Positions 48,751 to 59,673 of a stretch of 64,000 nt of DNA are shown piece after piece. The notes below the pieces were generated by a model that did no database searches, was not told the origin of the DNA, and saw nothing but the letters and a program-made list of their open reading frames with translations. The DNA is from Prunus persica (taxonomy: Eukaryota > Streptophyta > Magnoliopsida > Rosales > Rosaceae): the NCBI RefSeq assembly GCF_000346465.2, contig NC_034015.1:16351507-16415506 (forward strand), written 5' to 3'. A program made the translations under genes and the position numbers. Numbering within the stretch: the first letter of the stretch is position 1; each line of letters opens with the position of its first letter.

Positions 48751-50574
48751 GCTATCTTTTGTTAGCACGGTTGGTTTGGCGGGCTGGGTTTACCTCTTTT
48801 TTTAATTCTAAGTCTTTTCTTTCTTTTTAAAATTTTATGCTCTTTATGTTTTTGGTCTGAAATTTAACCCACCTATTTCGATGAGATGTTACCTACTGTT
48901 TCAGTTGGGCTCTTGGTGTGCATGGGTTTTGCGAGTTGTTCTCTCTTACTAGGAAAGCTTGATGTATGAATTCAAACCATTTTAGCTGCCAATGAAGACC
49001 TTAATATTTGTGATCTTCTCTTGGTTATCTTCTTATACAACGTCGTAACCCGGTAATTAAGGAGCTGATCCGGTACTGGATTGAATTATGTAATTCAAGT
49101 CCCGTTTCGGTTTCTGGTCGTTTTGTAACTCAATTTGATGGGCCTGTAATTTGGAGCTTGCTTGCCTGATTCATTTGCAAGTGCATCCTTTTAAGGAAAT
49201 CATAGGCTTTTCCATTAAAAACTTGCCTCTAATTTTCTGCTTTGCCTTTACTTACCTCTTGTTCTAAACTTCATATTTTGCGCAGCAGTTGCCCCTCTTC
49301 AAGGCTATACCTTTCTTGTTCCTTTATTTGTGCAGATCTGTAACTGTAAGCTGAGGTAGGAGGAAGAGAGCTAGATCCCTATACCCAGTTGTGGCTTTGG
49401 GAGGTGGTTGGTCATTGAATTTTATGCACTTCTTTTAGACAGTATAAGATTTCATATCAATGATTTGTCTGATATTCAATGCCCATTTGCCAAAGACCAC
49501 AGAGTACAAAATCATGCAGGATGCGGTCGCAACACAAACAGTAATCTCAACTGCACCACCAAAAGTGTAAGCTAAAACTTAATGCCTGCAGTCTATGTAT
49601 CTATCTACCCACCCAGCTCATCCTTATTATGGGCCATTTATGTTCTTTAACCAGCCTGGGATCTTGGTATTTCTAACTTCTAATGATACATACATGTTTC
49701 ATCCACTTCAAGATGGTTCTTGATTTGCATATAGATTCAATTTGGATATCAGCTTTTAGTGATCTCTATATATGACATTTCATAGTCAATGCGATCTTGG
49801 ATTTCTCTATTCATTGCCGATTGATTTTGAGTTGAATGCTCTCATTCTATAATTTTGGGTTGAATGCTCTCATTCAAACCGAGGCATAATCATTTCTCAT
49901 TCAAATCGAGACATAATCATTTTTCACTTCACCGAATATATGTTCACATACGAACAAAGAATTAATGGACCAAAAAAAAAAGGAAAAGTCAATTGTACGG
50001 TCATTTTCATAATTTCATCATCTGGATCAAAACCCAAATAACATGCCAAGTATGCCTTCCCAAGGCCAAGGCTTGGGTGGTGGTTGTAACAAAGTCAAAA
50101 CGTATACATTTTTGGACCTCATGAGCCAAATATCACCATCAATATCATGGCCTCCCCTTATAAATTGGCACCTAAAAAAGTTTCTCATTTGCTTCTGATA
50201 TTGACTCTACCCTAAACCGTCTGGCGTTTTGCTTGTCAACTTTAATGCGCGGATCAAACTTATAGACCCACAGAAATATGATGAAGCACCTATTGACAAT
50301 CCAAGCTTCTAGTCGATTTCTTTTCATAACTTTTCACTCAAGCCATTTGGTCATGGAAATATTCGTTAAGTATTTTCAAGATGCCTGATCCCAAGTCCTA
50401 ACAAACAAACAACCAAGAGATTCCAGCTACCCAATGCTACATTCAACGGAGGTTGGCCCATATATAATCTTTTTTTTTTTTAGTAAAAAAAAATACCGGT
50501 GATATTGGAGGAATCTAACCGAGGACTTAGGACTATTAACCACTCGAGCTAATAGTCCCCTTACACACACTATT

Positions 50575-50660
50575 AAGGTGTCATGTAGGTTCAAACTTAA
50601 GACAACTGATCTGCAATTCAAGATCATTTTTCACTGGGTTAGACCCTATTTGCGCATAAT
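50575..50660. repeat. Dispersed repeat fragment related to 3,540-3,640
   Basis: tcatgtaggttcaaac, atctgcaattcaagatcatt and tttcactgggttagacccta align with the copy near 3,540. Confidence 0.45.
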
Positions 50661-51607
50661 CTTTTTATATGATAAAGTAAGGTAATACTTTTAAGATATA
50701 TTTAGTCATATACCTATTTTTACACTAATGATATTAAATTACTTTGATGCCCTATTGAGTGTTTTGAGTTTTTTATTTTTTAATGAGGTTTTGGAGTTGG
50801 GCTTGTTTTAAGAAATTGATGACAGTTTTGTAATTTATAAGAAGTTAAAAGCCTATATGTTATGTTCTAAATGAGGCTTTGGGTGTGTTTTTAAAGTTCA
50901 TTTCATATATAATTTTTTTCTTCTATAATTTGGTCCCCTATTTAAGTATAATAGTAAATCTCCCTATATTTAACAACCATATAGATAGAAAAATGGGAAA
51001 ACCAAACACAAGGTGGTGTGATTAATTAAGTCCAAATCCTTAATAATTGTGCAAATTGGTCCTACATGATTGATTAGTGTGATCCATGCGTTAATAAACA
51101 AGCATAGATAAGTAGAGAGGTACCCACGAATTTTGCTGAATTAATTAATCATGCAATTATTTGTAGTCAACTCTATAATAAAAGTGCAATATTTCATAGG
51201 ATATGAACACATGGCACACCTCCGAGACCTAGAGGACAACACATCTTAAAGCAAATACTAAAATTAGGCAGAATTTTGCCTCTGAATGGGAATTCAAATA
51301 TTAAAGCTTTTCCCTCCTCTATAGACGGCGATCTATCCAATAGGAAAAAGAACGAAAAATTATTACACGTTAAGAATTCTAGAAACATTTGAAATATATG
51401 TAAAAAAAATAAAAATGTAAGGGCAAAGGAACTACTTTAAAATAAAGTGGGATGGGTCTTCCCACCTAGAACCCCTATTTCTTGGTAGGCGGGGCCAGTC
51501 AATAACGCAACTTCTGCTCCCAATGCCAATGCCAATAATTAGTAGAAAGATTATGGAAATAATGATATTTGATATTTGATAAAAAAAATAAAGGTAGTAA
51601 TCCATAT

Positions 51608-51716
51608 AAAGGGATGATAATATATTAAATTCATACATTATACGGATGCTGAGATTCGAATTCAGGATTTTTTCTGAATGAACAATTGCTCTAAACTACT
51701 TCCTTAGTGGGTCATT
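51608..51716 (-). repeat. SINE/LINE-like remnant related to 27,556-27,677
   Basis: The order of cattatacggatgct, agattcgaattcagg and tagtgggtc parallels the copy at 27,556. On the minus strand it reads CCTGAATTCGAATCTC, similar to a tRNA B-box region. Confidence 0.45.
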
Positions 51717-52539
51717 TTCATAAAAGAAGAATTATTAATGTAATTGGTACATATTAGTATATTACAATCAAGTAACGTGATTTTTTTTAATGAGTTCATT
51801 TTTAAGTCACCACCTTAATTTAAGACGTATGCTCACCATTTACTTCTGTATCTATCACATGTCGAACAAAATAAGCATGATCAAATTATGAATTAAAATC
51901 ATTTATTCTAATATGATTTCATTTTATTATGGCAATACCACATGATATACTCTTTGGTAAAAGAAACGTAAATAGAGGGCGAAAATCTTTTTTTGTTTTA
52001 TCAAAATTTAGATGTAAAGAAGTAAATACAATCCTAATCAACTACCTAACCCATGTATACAGATAATTATCTTTTTTTGTTATATTAGTAAAACACCTCA
52101 CTCGCCAGATCTTGTATAAACATTTTTTTTGGGAAACAAGATCTTGTTCAACTATTATATGGAAAACGTTCACACAAAAATAAAAATATAATAAGAAATT
52201 AATATTAAAAAAATAGGGAAAACATAGGGGAAATAGAAATGAGAAATGAATGCGAAGCGGGCCAAGGGGAGGTACAAAGAAACCCCCACTTTGGTAAAGT
52301 CAGTCGCAGTCTTTGAAGGACTTGGAGCCAACTTTGGTGGCCTCACACACAGAGGACACAGCAAACACCAATTCCCAGTCATCAAGTCCTTCCCTTTTTT
52401 AACACTATAAATGCAGGGACAACTAGAGATGGCCAACTCCTGCAATTCCCCTTCTCTCATTCACGTTGTTCTTGTCGTGGTAAATAAAACCCACTAAATG
52501 ACACCCTCATAAAGGTCAAGAATCAACATCAAACCAATC

Positions 52540-53294
52540 ACACAGACTCTCTCTCTCTCTCCCTTCTGTCTCTGTCTCTGTTACATTTTTAATTGTCGTA
52601 AAAGGCTAAGCACAAAGCTACCTACGCTTGACCAAGAGCTGATTCATTTCATTTCATTCTCTCCTCTGCTGAACCCAGGTACGTTTTAAGTTATTCATTT
52701 CATTATGCTTACAAAAGAATAAAGATGAGATTTTTGAGATTTTTTTTCAAAAAAGCATAGCTGATCAAGACTTAACCCAGTTTGGTATTTTTCTTTTTCT
52801 CGTTTGCATATTCATGTTTTTTTTTTCCCTGAGTTTTAATGAGATCTGTCACTCCCAAATGATTTTCCAATAAGTGTAGCTAGACCCTTTTGACCATTTC
52901 TTAAAATGGATCTTGAATGATTCTCCGATTTTGTTAGAAATTAGTAGGATCGTTTTTATCTAGAGGGATTTGACCAGCACACCAGGTCTCAGCTTCAAAT
53001 ATGAAACTAAGGTGCTGTGGTCAATCTTGATGAATAGTAGCTTGAACATGAAGATCGACTACTTTTCCAATATGCTGTGGAAGAATTTTCATGTTTTGGA
53101 TTTCTAAGTTTTTTCTGTTTTGACGTGAAGTGCTTGGTGAATTTTGCTTTTTTAAGTTAATGCATTGTTGTAGATACACTGATTGTATTTGAAAGAGGAA
53201 TTCAAGAGAAAAAAAGGACCTACAGATTTTTGTTTCGCCTTTTATTTACCAATGTTATTACTGTAGATTGAAGTGAAGTCAATTGGTGACCAAC
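52540..53294 (+). other. 5' leader and leader intron of the SEC14-like gene
   Basis: A CT-rich leader (tctctctctctccc at 52,550) probably ends at gaacccag (52,678). A leader intron gtacgt...ctgtag (52,679-53,266) would join it to 53,267, 28 nt before the ATG. This is inferred from splice signals only. Confidence 0.55.
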
Positions 53295-54956
53295 ATGTAT
53301 CTTCTGAGAAGACAAGCACAAAAACCATCCCCAGAGGATGATTCTGCACAAAAAGATGCAAAGGTAACAAATTCAATTACTTTCAGACCAAAAAAAAAAA
53401 AAACAAATTCAATTACTTTTCTGGGTTTTTTTTTTTGGTTGGAAAACAACTAGTGTACAATTGTCCATCCAAAGGGCTTTAATCTCAAGTAAATCAATCG
53501 GCTTCTCTAGCATACACATGATGATAATTGTTAAATGAGCAAGAAAAATTAAACCTTGTCTTCTTATCTTATTTGCAAAACAAATTTGAACGGAAAAGGT
53601 TAATTTACATAACAAATATTGAAATCTGACATTGGGTGAAACAAATTTGCAATCAGGTCAAAGAACTTAGGGCTGCACTTGGCCCCCTGTCTGGACGTAA
53701 TCTGAAGTATTGCACTGATGCATGCCTTCGGAGATATTTGGAAGCTCGGAGCTGGAATCTTGATAAGGCGAAGAAAATGGTGGAAGAGACACTCAGGTGG
53801 AGGGCAACTTATAAGCCTGAAGAAACTCGTTGGGTAATTCAGATGAACTTTTCTGACATGCAAAAACTAGAAATGGATATGTTGCGGTTCTAGTACTGTT
53901 TGTTTCTTTTATTATCTTATTACTTCTGCTCGCAAATAAAACGATCATTTTTAAGTGTGAATTCTTGTGGAAATCAACACAACATCACCTTGGAAAAAAA
54001 AACATGAGGGCATGGGGCTTTGAGTCTTTGGTCTTAACTAAAAATAAAAGAAAATGAAGCAATGTTAGGATGCCTAAGCTTGCATATGCTGTTTTCATGT
54101 AGCCCACATCAAAGACATGGCAGAATAAACTCATTGTGGACTCAGATGGTGTTCTCTAACCACATTGCATATGTAGTGCGTTCATTTAGTTCCTTTACAT
54201 GATCTGCAACTTATTGGTGTTAAAATTTCAGTTCACTATGTTTTGGTTTAAGTTGTACTTACTTACCATGGAAATATGTCATTCAGCATGAAATAGCACA
54301 TGAAGGTGAGACTGGAAAAGTGTCAAGAGCAAATTTCCATGATAGACTTGGGAGGACTGTGCTTATAATGAGGCCAGCAATGCAGGTCTGTTGTAGGCTT
54401 TGCCCACCCCCCACAAAAATTGGTTACACTGTCTGTAGATTTTAGTAAATAGATCTTACTCTTTATCTTTTTTCTTTTCTTTCTTTCAGAACACAAACTC
54501 ACCTGAAGGTAATATCCGCCATTTAGTCTATCTGATAGAAAATGGTATCCTCAACCTTCCTGAAGGTCAAGAACAAATGTCGTGGTTGGTTGACTTCTCT
54601 GGATTCTCGTTGAACACCAATGTCTCGGTCAAGACAGCCCGTGATATTATTTACATTCTACAGAACCATTACCCCGAGAGGCTTGCGGTTGCATTTCTTT
54701 ATAACCCACCAAGGATTTTTCAGGCGTTCTGGAAGGTTTGAACTACTTAACTGTTAGACATTTTTTAAGTTATTGACACAGACATCCACTGCACACACAT
54801 AACTTCAACTGAAGTTTGAGCACCAACATTTCAACTTTATTGAGAAAATAAAATTTAGTTAATTAAATTTCAACTGGAAGGCAATTTGATTACTTCCACC
54901 ACTAGATTTAGAACAGTTCAACTTTTGAACTTAGCATGACACCCACGGGCACGCGT

Positions 54957-55009
<53 letters not shown>

Positions 55010-55580
55010 AAGAGGATGAGGATCTGCAGCATGGAATGGAATAGCCTTCATTTCCATTTTTCAGTCTGCCATTCGCAGAAGTTCAAACATGGGTTCTTCA
55101 AGCTTGTTCAGTAAAGGGTCCTGTTCAACCTGATAAACTCTTGGATGTAAATCTGAAAATTCATTTTAGATAAGAGTTGTACTACGAGTTCACTCATATA
55201 CACTTTTATTGATACACTATTTGTAGCTTAGCACGCATATCTGTCATTTGATGAACTTCCTGCTGCTTTCACTTCTGTAGGCTGTCAAGTACTTCCTGGA
55301 TCCCAAGACATTTCAGAAGGTGAAGTTTGTATACCCCAAAGGTAAAGAAAGTGTAGAGCTCATGAAGACATTCTTTGATGTTGAAAATCTTCCAAGCGAG
55401 TTCGGGGGTCAAGCCACCCTAAAGTACGACCATGAGGAGTTTTCACGAATGATGGCTGAGGATGATGTGAAAACTGCCAAGTTCTGGGGATTTGATGAGA
55501 AGCCTTGCCGCATAAAAAATGGGCTTTCGGGAGCAGAGGTGGTGCCGGAGCCCCTCCCCATTGCACCTATAGCTAGCTGA
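53295..55580 (+). CDS. SEC14-like CRAL-TRIO domain lipid-transfer protein
   Basis: Five coding exons, 53295-53363, 53657-53833, 54287-54385, 54490-54735, 55281-55580, give 891 nt, 296 aa, all GT-AG and in phase. Such proteins bind or exchange phosphatidylinositol and related lipids between membranes. Seen: an N-terminal CRAL-TRIO helical part (VKELRAALGPL, CLRRYLEARSWNLDKAKKMV, ETLRWRATYKPEE; residues about 24-80), then the lipid-binding domain (DRLGRTVLIMRPAMQ, MSWLVDFSGFSL, LQNHYPERLAVAFLYNPP, YPKGKESVELMKTFFDVENLPSEFGG; residues about 95-245) and a short Pro-rich tail. There is no GOLD or nodulin domain, so it is a short stand-alone SEC14. The ATG follows the inferred leader splice. From memory, Arabidopsis At4g36640 is the likely counterpart. 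Confidence 0.93.
54957..55005 (+). repeat. (AC)n microsatellite in intron 4 of the SEC14-like gene
   Basis: About 24 uninterrupted AC units lie in the intron between the fourth and fifth coding exons. Probably length-variable. Confidence 0.95.
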
Positions 55581-56607
55581 GCACCCTGCCTAATGCCCAG
55601 AACTGTAAGAATCACAAAAATTATACGATGAGCTGGAGCTGAACTTATATATAGAAGTTTAGTTTCAATTTCCGAAATGTGGACTGGAATGTTCATGTTT
55701 CAGTTCCTTGATGCGGGTTAATAAACATGTGATCTACCGTGCTTAACTGCTAACCATGAGGGAAATAGACAAACCTCTGTGTTGTTATCCTGATGTTCTC
55801 ACCTTAAACATACACTGTAATATGTTTCTTCTATTTTTCAATGTATCTTTTGTTCCCTCTTGATTAAAGAACTTTGTTGCCAACTGCTTCAAAATTTCAT
55901 TTCGATTACAACGCAAAACTTAAGCATGGTGCATTCGGGTCATAAACAGCTAACCAATTCCAAGCACTTAGTTATACTTGTTCATAGCTGGTCGGGGTCA
56001 GCTATCCAATTTCTTGGTACCTAAAAATTCAATGCATAATCCCATTTTTATCAGGACGGTAAGAATTATGAAGTTCCTTAATTACTTTAGAGATGTTAAA
56101 TAATTGCGATTAAGAAGTACGTTGATTTAAGGTGTCCAACGCATAGACGACTATATGAAGTCTTTACCAAAACATAAGAAATAAGAGAAGACTATTTGAA
56201 GGGAAAAGAAAACAAAGCAAAACCTTTGACTGACGAAAGATTGAAACTCATGGGCGGCATCTCAGGCTTAATTTTATATTCATAAACTGATGAAATTTCT
56301 GATTATTTTATTTGACGGGTTGTCCACACCAAAAGATGGCGAGCCAACCAACCACATTAGACGCTATAAGATAATCCAAACAGAGACTACACACACACTT
56401 TGCAACTTATGTTTTCCCTCCCATTTTACACGATAGCTTTTGCAGATGAACTTTACGTAGACATAACAAGGCCACTCACTGTAAAGCAACTTCACTTAAT
56501 AGAGGCAAAAAGGCAGATTAACAATACAACAAAGCAATTTCTTATTGCATATGAACTACTAAAGTTTCTTCTGTACAGTGGGTTTTGAGCTGTGAAGTTT
56601 TACTTGG
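55581..56607. other. Convergent 3' flank of the SEC14-like and AE7-like genes
   Basis: The first roughly 300 bp are SEC14-like 3' UTR. The segment before 56,607 is the 3' flank of the minus-strand gene. No other feature. Confidence 0.5.
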
Positions 56608-58626
56608 TCAGAGTTCACTGGAATACAGGCACTCGTCCACGAGTTGGCGAAGGTTGGGATTCTCCAGGGCAGCAGCCACTCTTTCTTTATCATTCAACTG
56701 CTTGTTAACTATAAAAATGAAAAGAGCCAACTTCACAATCTCAGTTCTCAGCCTTAATTTTGAGGAGAAACATGTCAACATACAATGATAAAAGTTAGTT
56801 TTTGCACCCTGGAAATTCCCAAAATAAGATTGATGCTTTCTTGTAACTTGACACATCTCGAGGGACAAATCAACTAGCTTGGTAATATATATCAAAACTA
56901 CTTAATGTGTCTGTCTATGTATTTCTCTTCCCTTATTTCAGAAAACTCATAACCCAGTATTAGCTTTTCTTGCCTAAAGATATTTGACCAAAGTAAGCGG
57001 ATTGAATACCAATCTAATAACAATCGGTCCAACGACTCCAACAGTTCCCTAGGCACATAACAAGCCAGGACAGGATGACTAGGTTCTTAGATAGCATCCA
57101 ACCCTTCGCAGAAGATGCTATCCGGGATGAAATTTCTTAAGTCATTACCTGATGCTAAAAAGGGGAAAAAAGAGATTACCTGATTCTTCATTTGCATGAG
57201 ATCCTGGAGATACTTTAATGTCAACCTGTTAAAACGCATCATCAAGCATATGCATATGGTTAAACATTTTTCCAAAAACACAAAAAAGCATATGGTTATA
57301 CACATAGGTAAACAACTATAATGTGACTCACTCAGATCAACCATATATCTTCTATTGATTTCTCGTTATCAGTCCTAAAGTGAGGCCGTTCTTTTGATAA
57401 ATTATGTAACGAGAAGGGGATCAAAAGATGCTAAAAGGAACACTTGGGATAGTGTTAGCGTGAGGTACAGAGTTGAGCAACTCCAAAATAAGTTGGCAGT
57501 AACAGCTCACAAGGGAGGTTATTTGTAGTTGGAGTAATGCTAGAAGATCACATTTTCTAATCACATTATGCGCCAATTAACAAATGGTCAAGCATGCATC
57601 AACTATCACATTATCCAACTAGCAGCTAAGCGCGAACTATCCGAGAGAAATAGAGAATGATGTGTCTCGTCTAGCATCAATGGACTAAAATGCATCAAAC
57701 TTTGGTCCCTATTGGAGTAATGCTAGAAGATCACATTTTCTAATCACATTATGCGCCAATTAACAAATGGTCAAGCATGCATCAACTATCACATTATCCA
57801 ACTAGCAGCTAAGCGCGAACTATCCGAGAGAAATAGAGAATGATGTGTCTCGTCTAGCATCAATGGACTAAAATGCATCAAACTTTGGTCCCTATTGCAA
57901 GTTGCAACTATGCTCATTGTCAGCCTCATAACTGAAACAGATCGCACTGAAAACAGGACGCGTAAATTAATTGCTTGAAAGCTAAATACACCAACATTTC
58001 TAACATAGCAAACTGACCTTATAATGAGGAGGGAAACAGTGTTTTAGTTTAACTCTCAGGCAAAGACCTATCACTGTTGCCATACTGCAATGCTGAATAG
58101 TCGGCGTGAAAGTTATCCTAAAAAATGAATTTGACCAAAACAGAAAAGAAGAAGACCAAGATCAAAACTTTGGTAAATTCTTAAGAAACCCAAAATCAAA
58201 ATTATCAGAGAAAGCTGACTGCATCTCAGAAACACTCACAGAATACGACCGAGCTTGTCATCAACGGTGATCGATTCCTCTGAAAGCACGCTGAGCTGCT
58301 CTAAGGAATATGGGTGCTCTGGATCTCTAATATCCCTCACGAAATTTACAATTTCCAGTCAAAGATCGCAAATTTCAGCAAAGTTGACAAAACAAAGACC
58401 ATCATTTAGCTTAATTGAACTAACTGTGTTGCAGATATCAATCAGAATACAAAATCCAAGTAAAAAAAAAAATTCCAAAAAAGAAAAAAAGACAGTGAGA
58501 AATGGAAAGGATATCATAGATATCGAGAGGATCAACGGCATCGTCAGCATGGAGATCTTCAGTGCGAGCAACCCTTTCCCTTTTAGCGTGAACCACGGGG
58601 TTCGCATTGATCAGACCCAGCGTCAT
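56608..58626 (-). CDS. AEL: MIP18-family (DUF59) cytosolic Fe-S assembly protein, AE7-like
   Basis: Five exons on the minus strand, 58626-58515, 58345-58240, 58117-58018, 57225-57180, 56708-56608, give 465 nt, 154 aa, the usual family length. AE7/MIP18 proteins work with MMS19 and CIA1 to deliver Fe-S clusters to cytosolic and nuclear enzymes; the exact client set of the AE7-like subgroup is not settled. Seen: [12 protein letters not shown] start, [27 protein letters not shown] with the conserved reactive cysteine, VSPGSHA, and the C-terminal [19 protein letters not shown] and [11 protein letters not shown]. Intron 1 (58514-58346) has a U12-type donor ATATCCTTT and appears to end in AA. The other introns are GT-AG. 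Intron 3 holds a perfect 183-bp tandem duplication. Subgroup choice between AE7 and AE7-like rests on the N- and C-termini. Confidence 0.9.
57531..57896. repeat. Perfect 183-bp tandem duplication in an intron
   Basis: Units at 57,531-57,713 and 57,714-57,896 read the same throughout, beginning ggagtaatgctagaagatca and ending ggtccctatt. They lie in intron 3 of the AE7-like gene. The sequence looks like a dispersed transposon-type element rather than gene sequence. Confidence 0.9.
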
Positions 58627-59367
58627 CTTCGCTCTCTATACAGTCCAACTCTTTTTTAACTCACTTCTTTCACGAACCAGCTTTACCAAGACCTGAACTG
58701 GGTGACTGGTTCGTTTTTTATCTTTGTCTGATTCGTTAACCTTTTTAATAAGCAATTAAAATAAGCCACGTAATGCAAAGAAGATAATTTTCACGAAGAA
58801 ATGACGATAATGGCGACAAGCGCGTATACGGATTGTGAGCGGACAAGATGATTGATATATCATAGAATTCACTTATATCTTATTTAAAAAAAAGAAAAAA
58901 GAAATCTCTTATATCTTATTTAAAAAAAAGAAAAAAGAATTCACTTATAAGAAATATCCGTCGTTGATATGTCACAAAATTCATGTAAAAGAAATATCCA
59001 TCTTACGACATTAGTAGATTAATAATATTATGTCACGATGTCAGAATTAGATTGAAAATTTTCGAAAATTTTCGAAAATTTAGCTACGTAAATTTAGACC
59101 ATATATGTTTGAATATTCATAGGTGAAGCTAGGTAGGTACACCTCATAGTAATACGCATTTACCTATATACTATCTATTAATTTAATACAAGGGTTGGTT
59201 TAATAATGTTTGATAATTAAAAATTAAAGTAAGACGTTCTGGTCATTGGTTTTCGCTGTCATCAGAAAAGAATACGAAACCAAACAAACTACTCGTGAAA
59301 AAGACAAAATCCAAATATTGTTTTATTTTATGTTATATAGGTTAACTGCACGAAAACTTAACATCAT
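58627..59367. other. Divergent promoter region of the AE7-like and VPS39 genes
   Basis: AT-rich DNA with a small tandem duplication (cttatatcttatttaaaaaa at 58,871 and 58,911) and a short repeated ttttcgaaaa run at about 59,058. No gene other than the tRNA that follows. Confidence 0.6.
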
Positions 59368-59441
59368 GGTCCCGTAGCTCAGTTGGTTAGAGCGTTGGTC
59401 TTATGAGCCGAAGGTCGCGGGTTCGAGCCCCGCCGGGACCA
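59368..59441 (+). tRNA. tRNA-Ile (anticodon UAU)
   Basis: Full cloverleaf of 74 nt. The acceptor is GGTCCCG/CGGGACC with discriminator A, followed by TA, D arm GCTC-AGTTGGTTA-GAGC, and anticodon stem TTGGT/GCCGA with loop CTTATGA, giving anticodon TAT. The variable loop is AGGTC and the T arm is GCGGG-TTCGAGC-CCCGC. No intron. A T-run terminator (CTTTTTT) follows at once. The rare UAU species decodes AUA. The anticodon stem has two G-U pairs, which is tolerable. Confidence 0.93.
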
Positions 59442-59673
59442 CTTTTTTCCACTCCTATTATTAACCTTTTTTTTTCTTTTTTTTTCATTTTACAGTCAAA
59501 TTTATTTAATTTACTAAAAATAAAAATTTGTTGTGATTTTGGTACCAAAAATTGAAATGCAGCGACAGCAATCGAAATTTTCCGGTGAAAATATAAACAC
59601 AAAGCGACGCCGTATCCATCGGTAGATATAACCACGAAGCTCCGATCAGTAGTTCTAACGCGTCGACGACAAC

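Larger units (their letters stand above)
45547..48760 (+). ncRNA. Putative spliced long non-coding RNA, copy 2
   Basis: Predicted exon 1 is about 45,547-45,795 (ttacag|gttcgt). Exon 2 runs from 45,920 (catgcag|gttttg) to 46,436 (cccaag|gtattatc), and an exon-like segment from about 47,240 to 47,400 ends cttgag|gtgaaa. The longest frame in exon 2 (45,912-46,208, 98 codons) is not shared with copy 1, which has stops and different residues except around MYKMSGRKA. Conservation of promoter, splice sites, the 62-nt block and hairpins without a conserved protein argues for an RNA gene. Whether it is transcribed is not shown by the sequence. Confidence 0.5.
45225..49200 (+). repeat. Segmental tandem duplication, unit 2 (about 4 kb)
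   Basis: Counterpart of 41,270-45,224 (matched positions listed there). The right boundary is uncertain because similarity fades after the tRNA-like fold ends at 48,750. The copy contains its own internal 80-bp tandem duplication at 47,401-47,550. Confidence 0.7.
49201..52539. other. Intergenic DNA between the duplicated units and the SEC14-like gene
   Basis: No gene. A region at 49,334-49,415 weakly resembles the tRNA-like fold (ttgtggctttgggaggtggttgg). A small tandem motif ttgaatgctctcattc occurs at 49,843 and 49,861. Two repeat fragments are listed separately. A CACTATAAATGC word near 52,404 could be the SEC14-like gene's TATA box. Confidence 0.5.
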
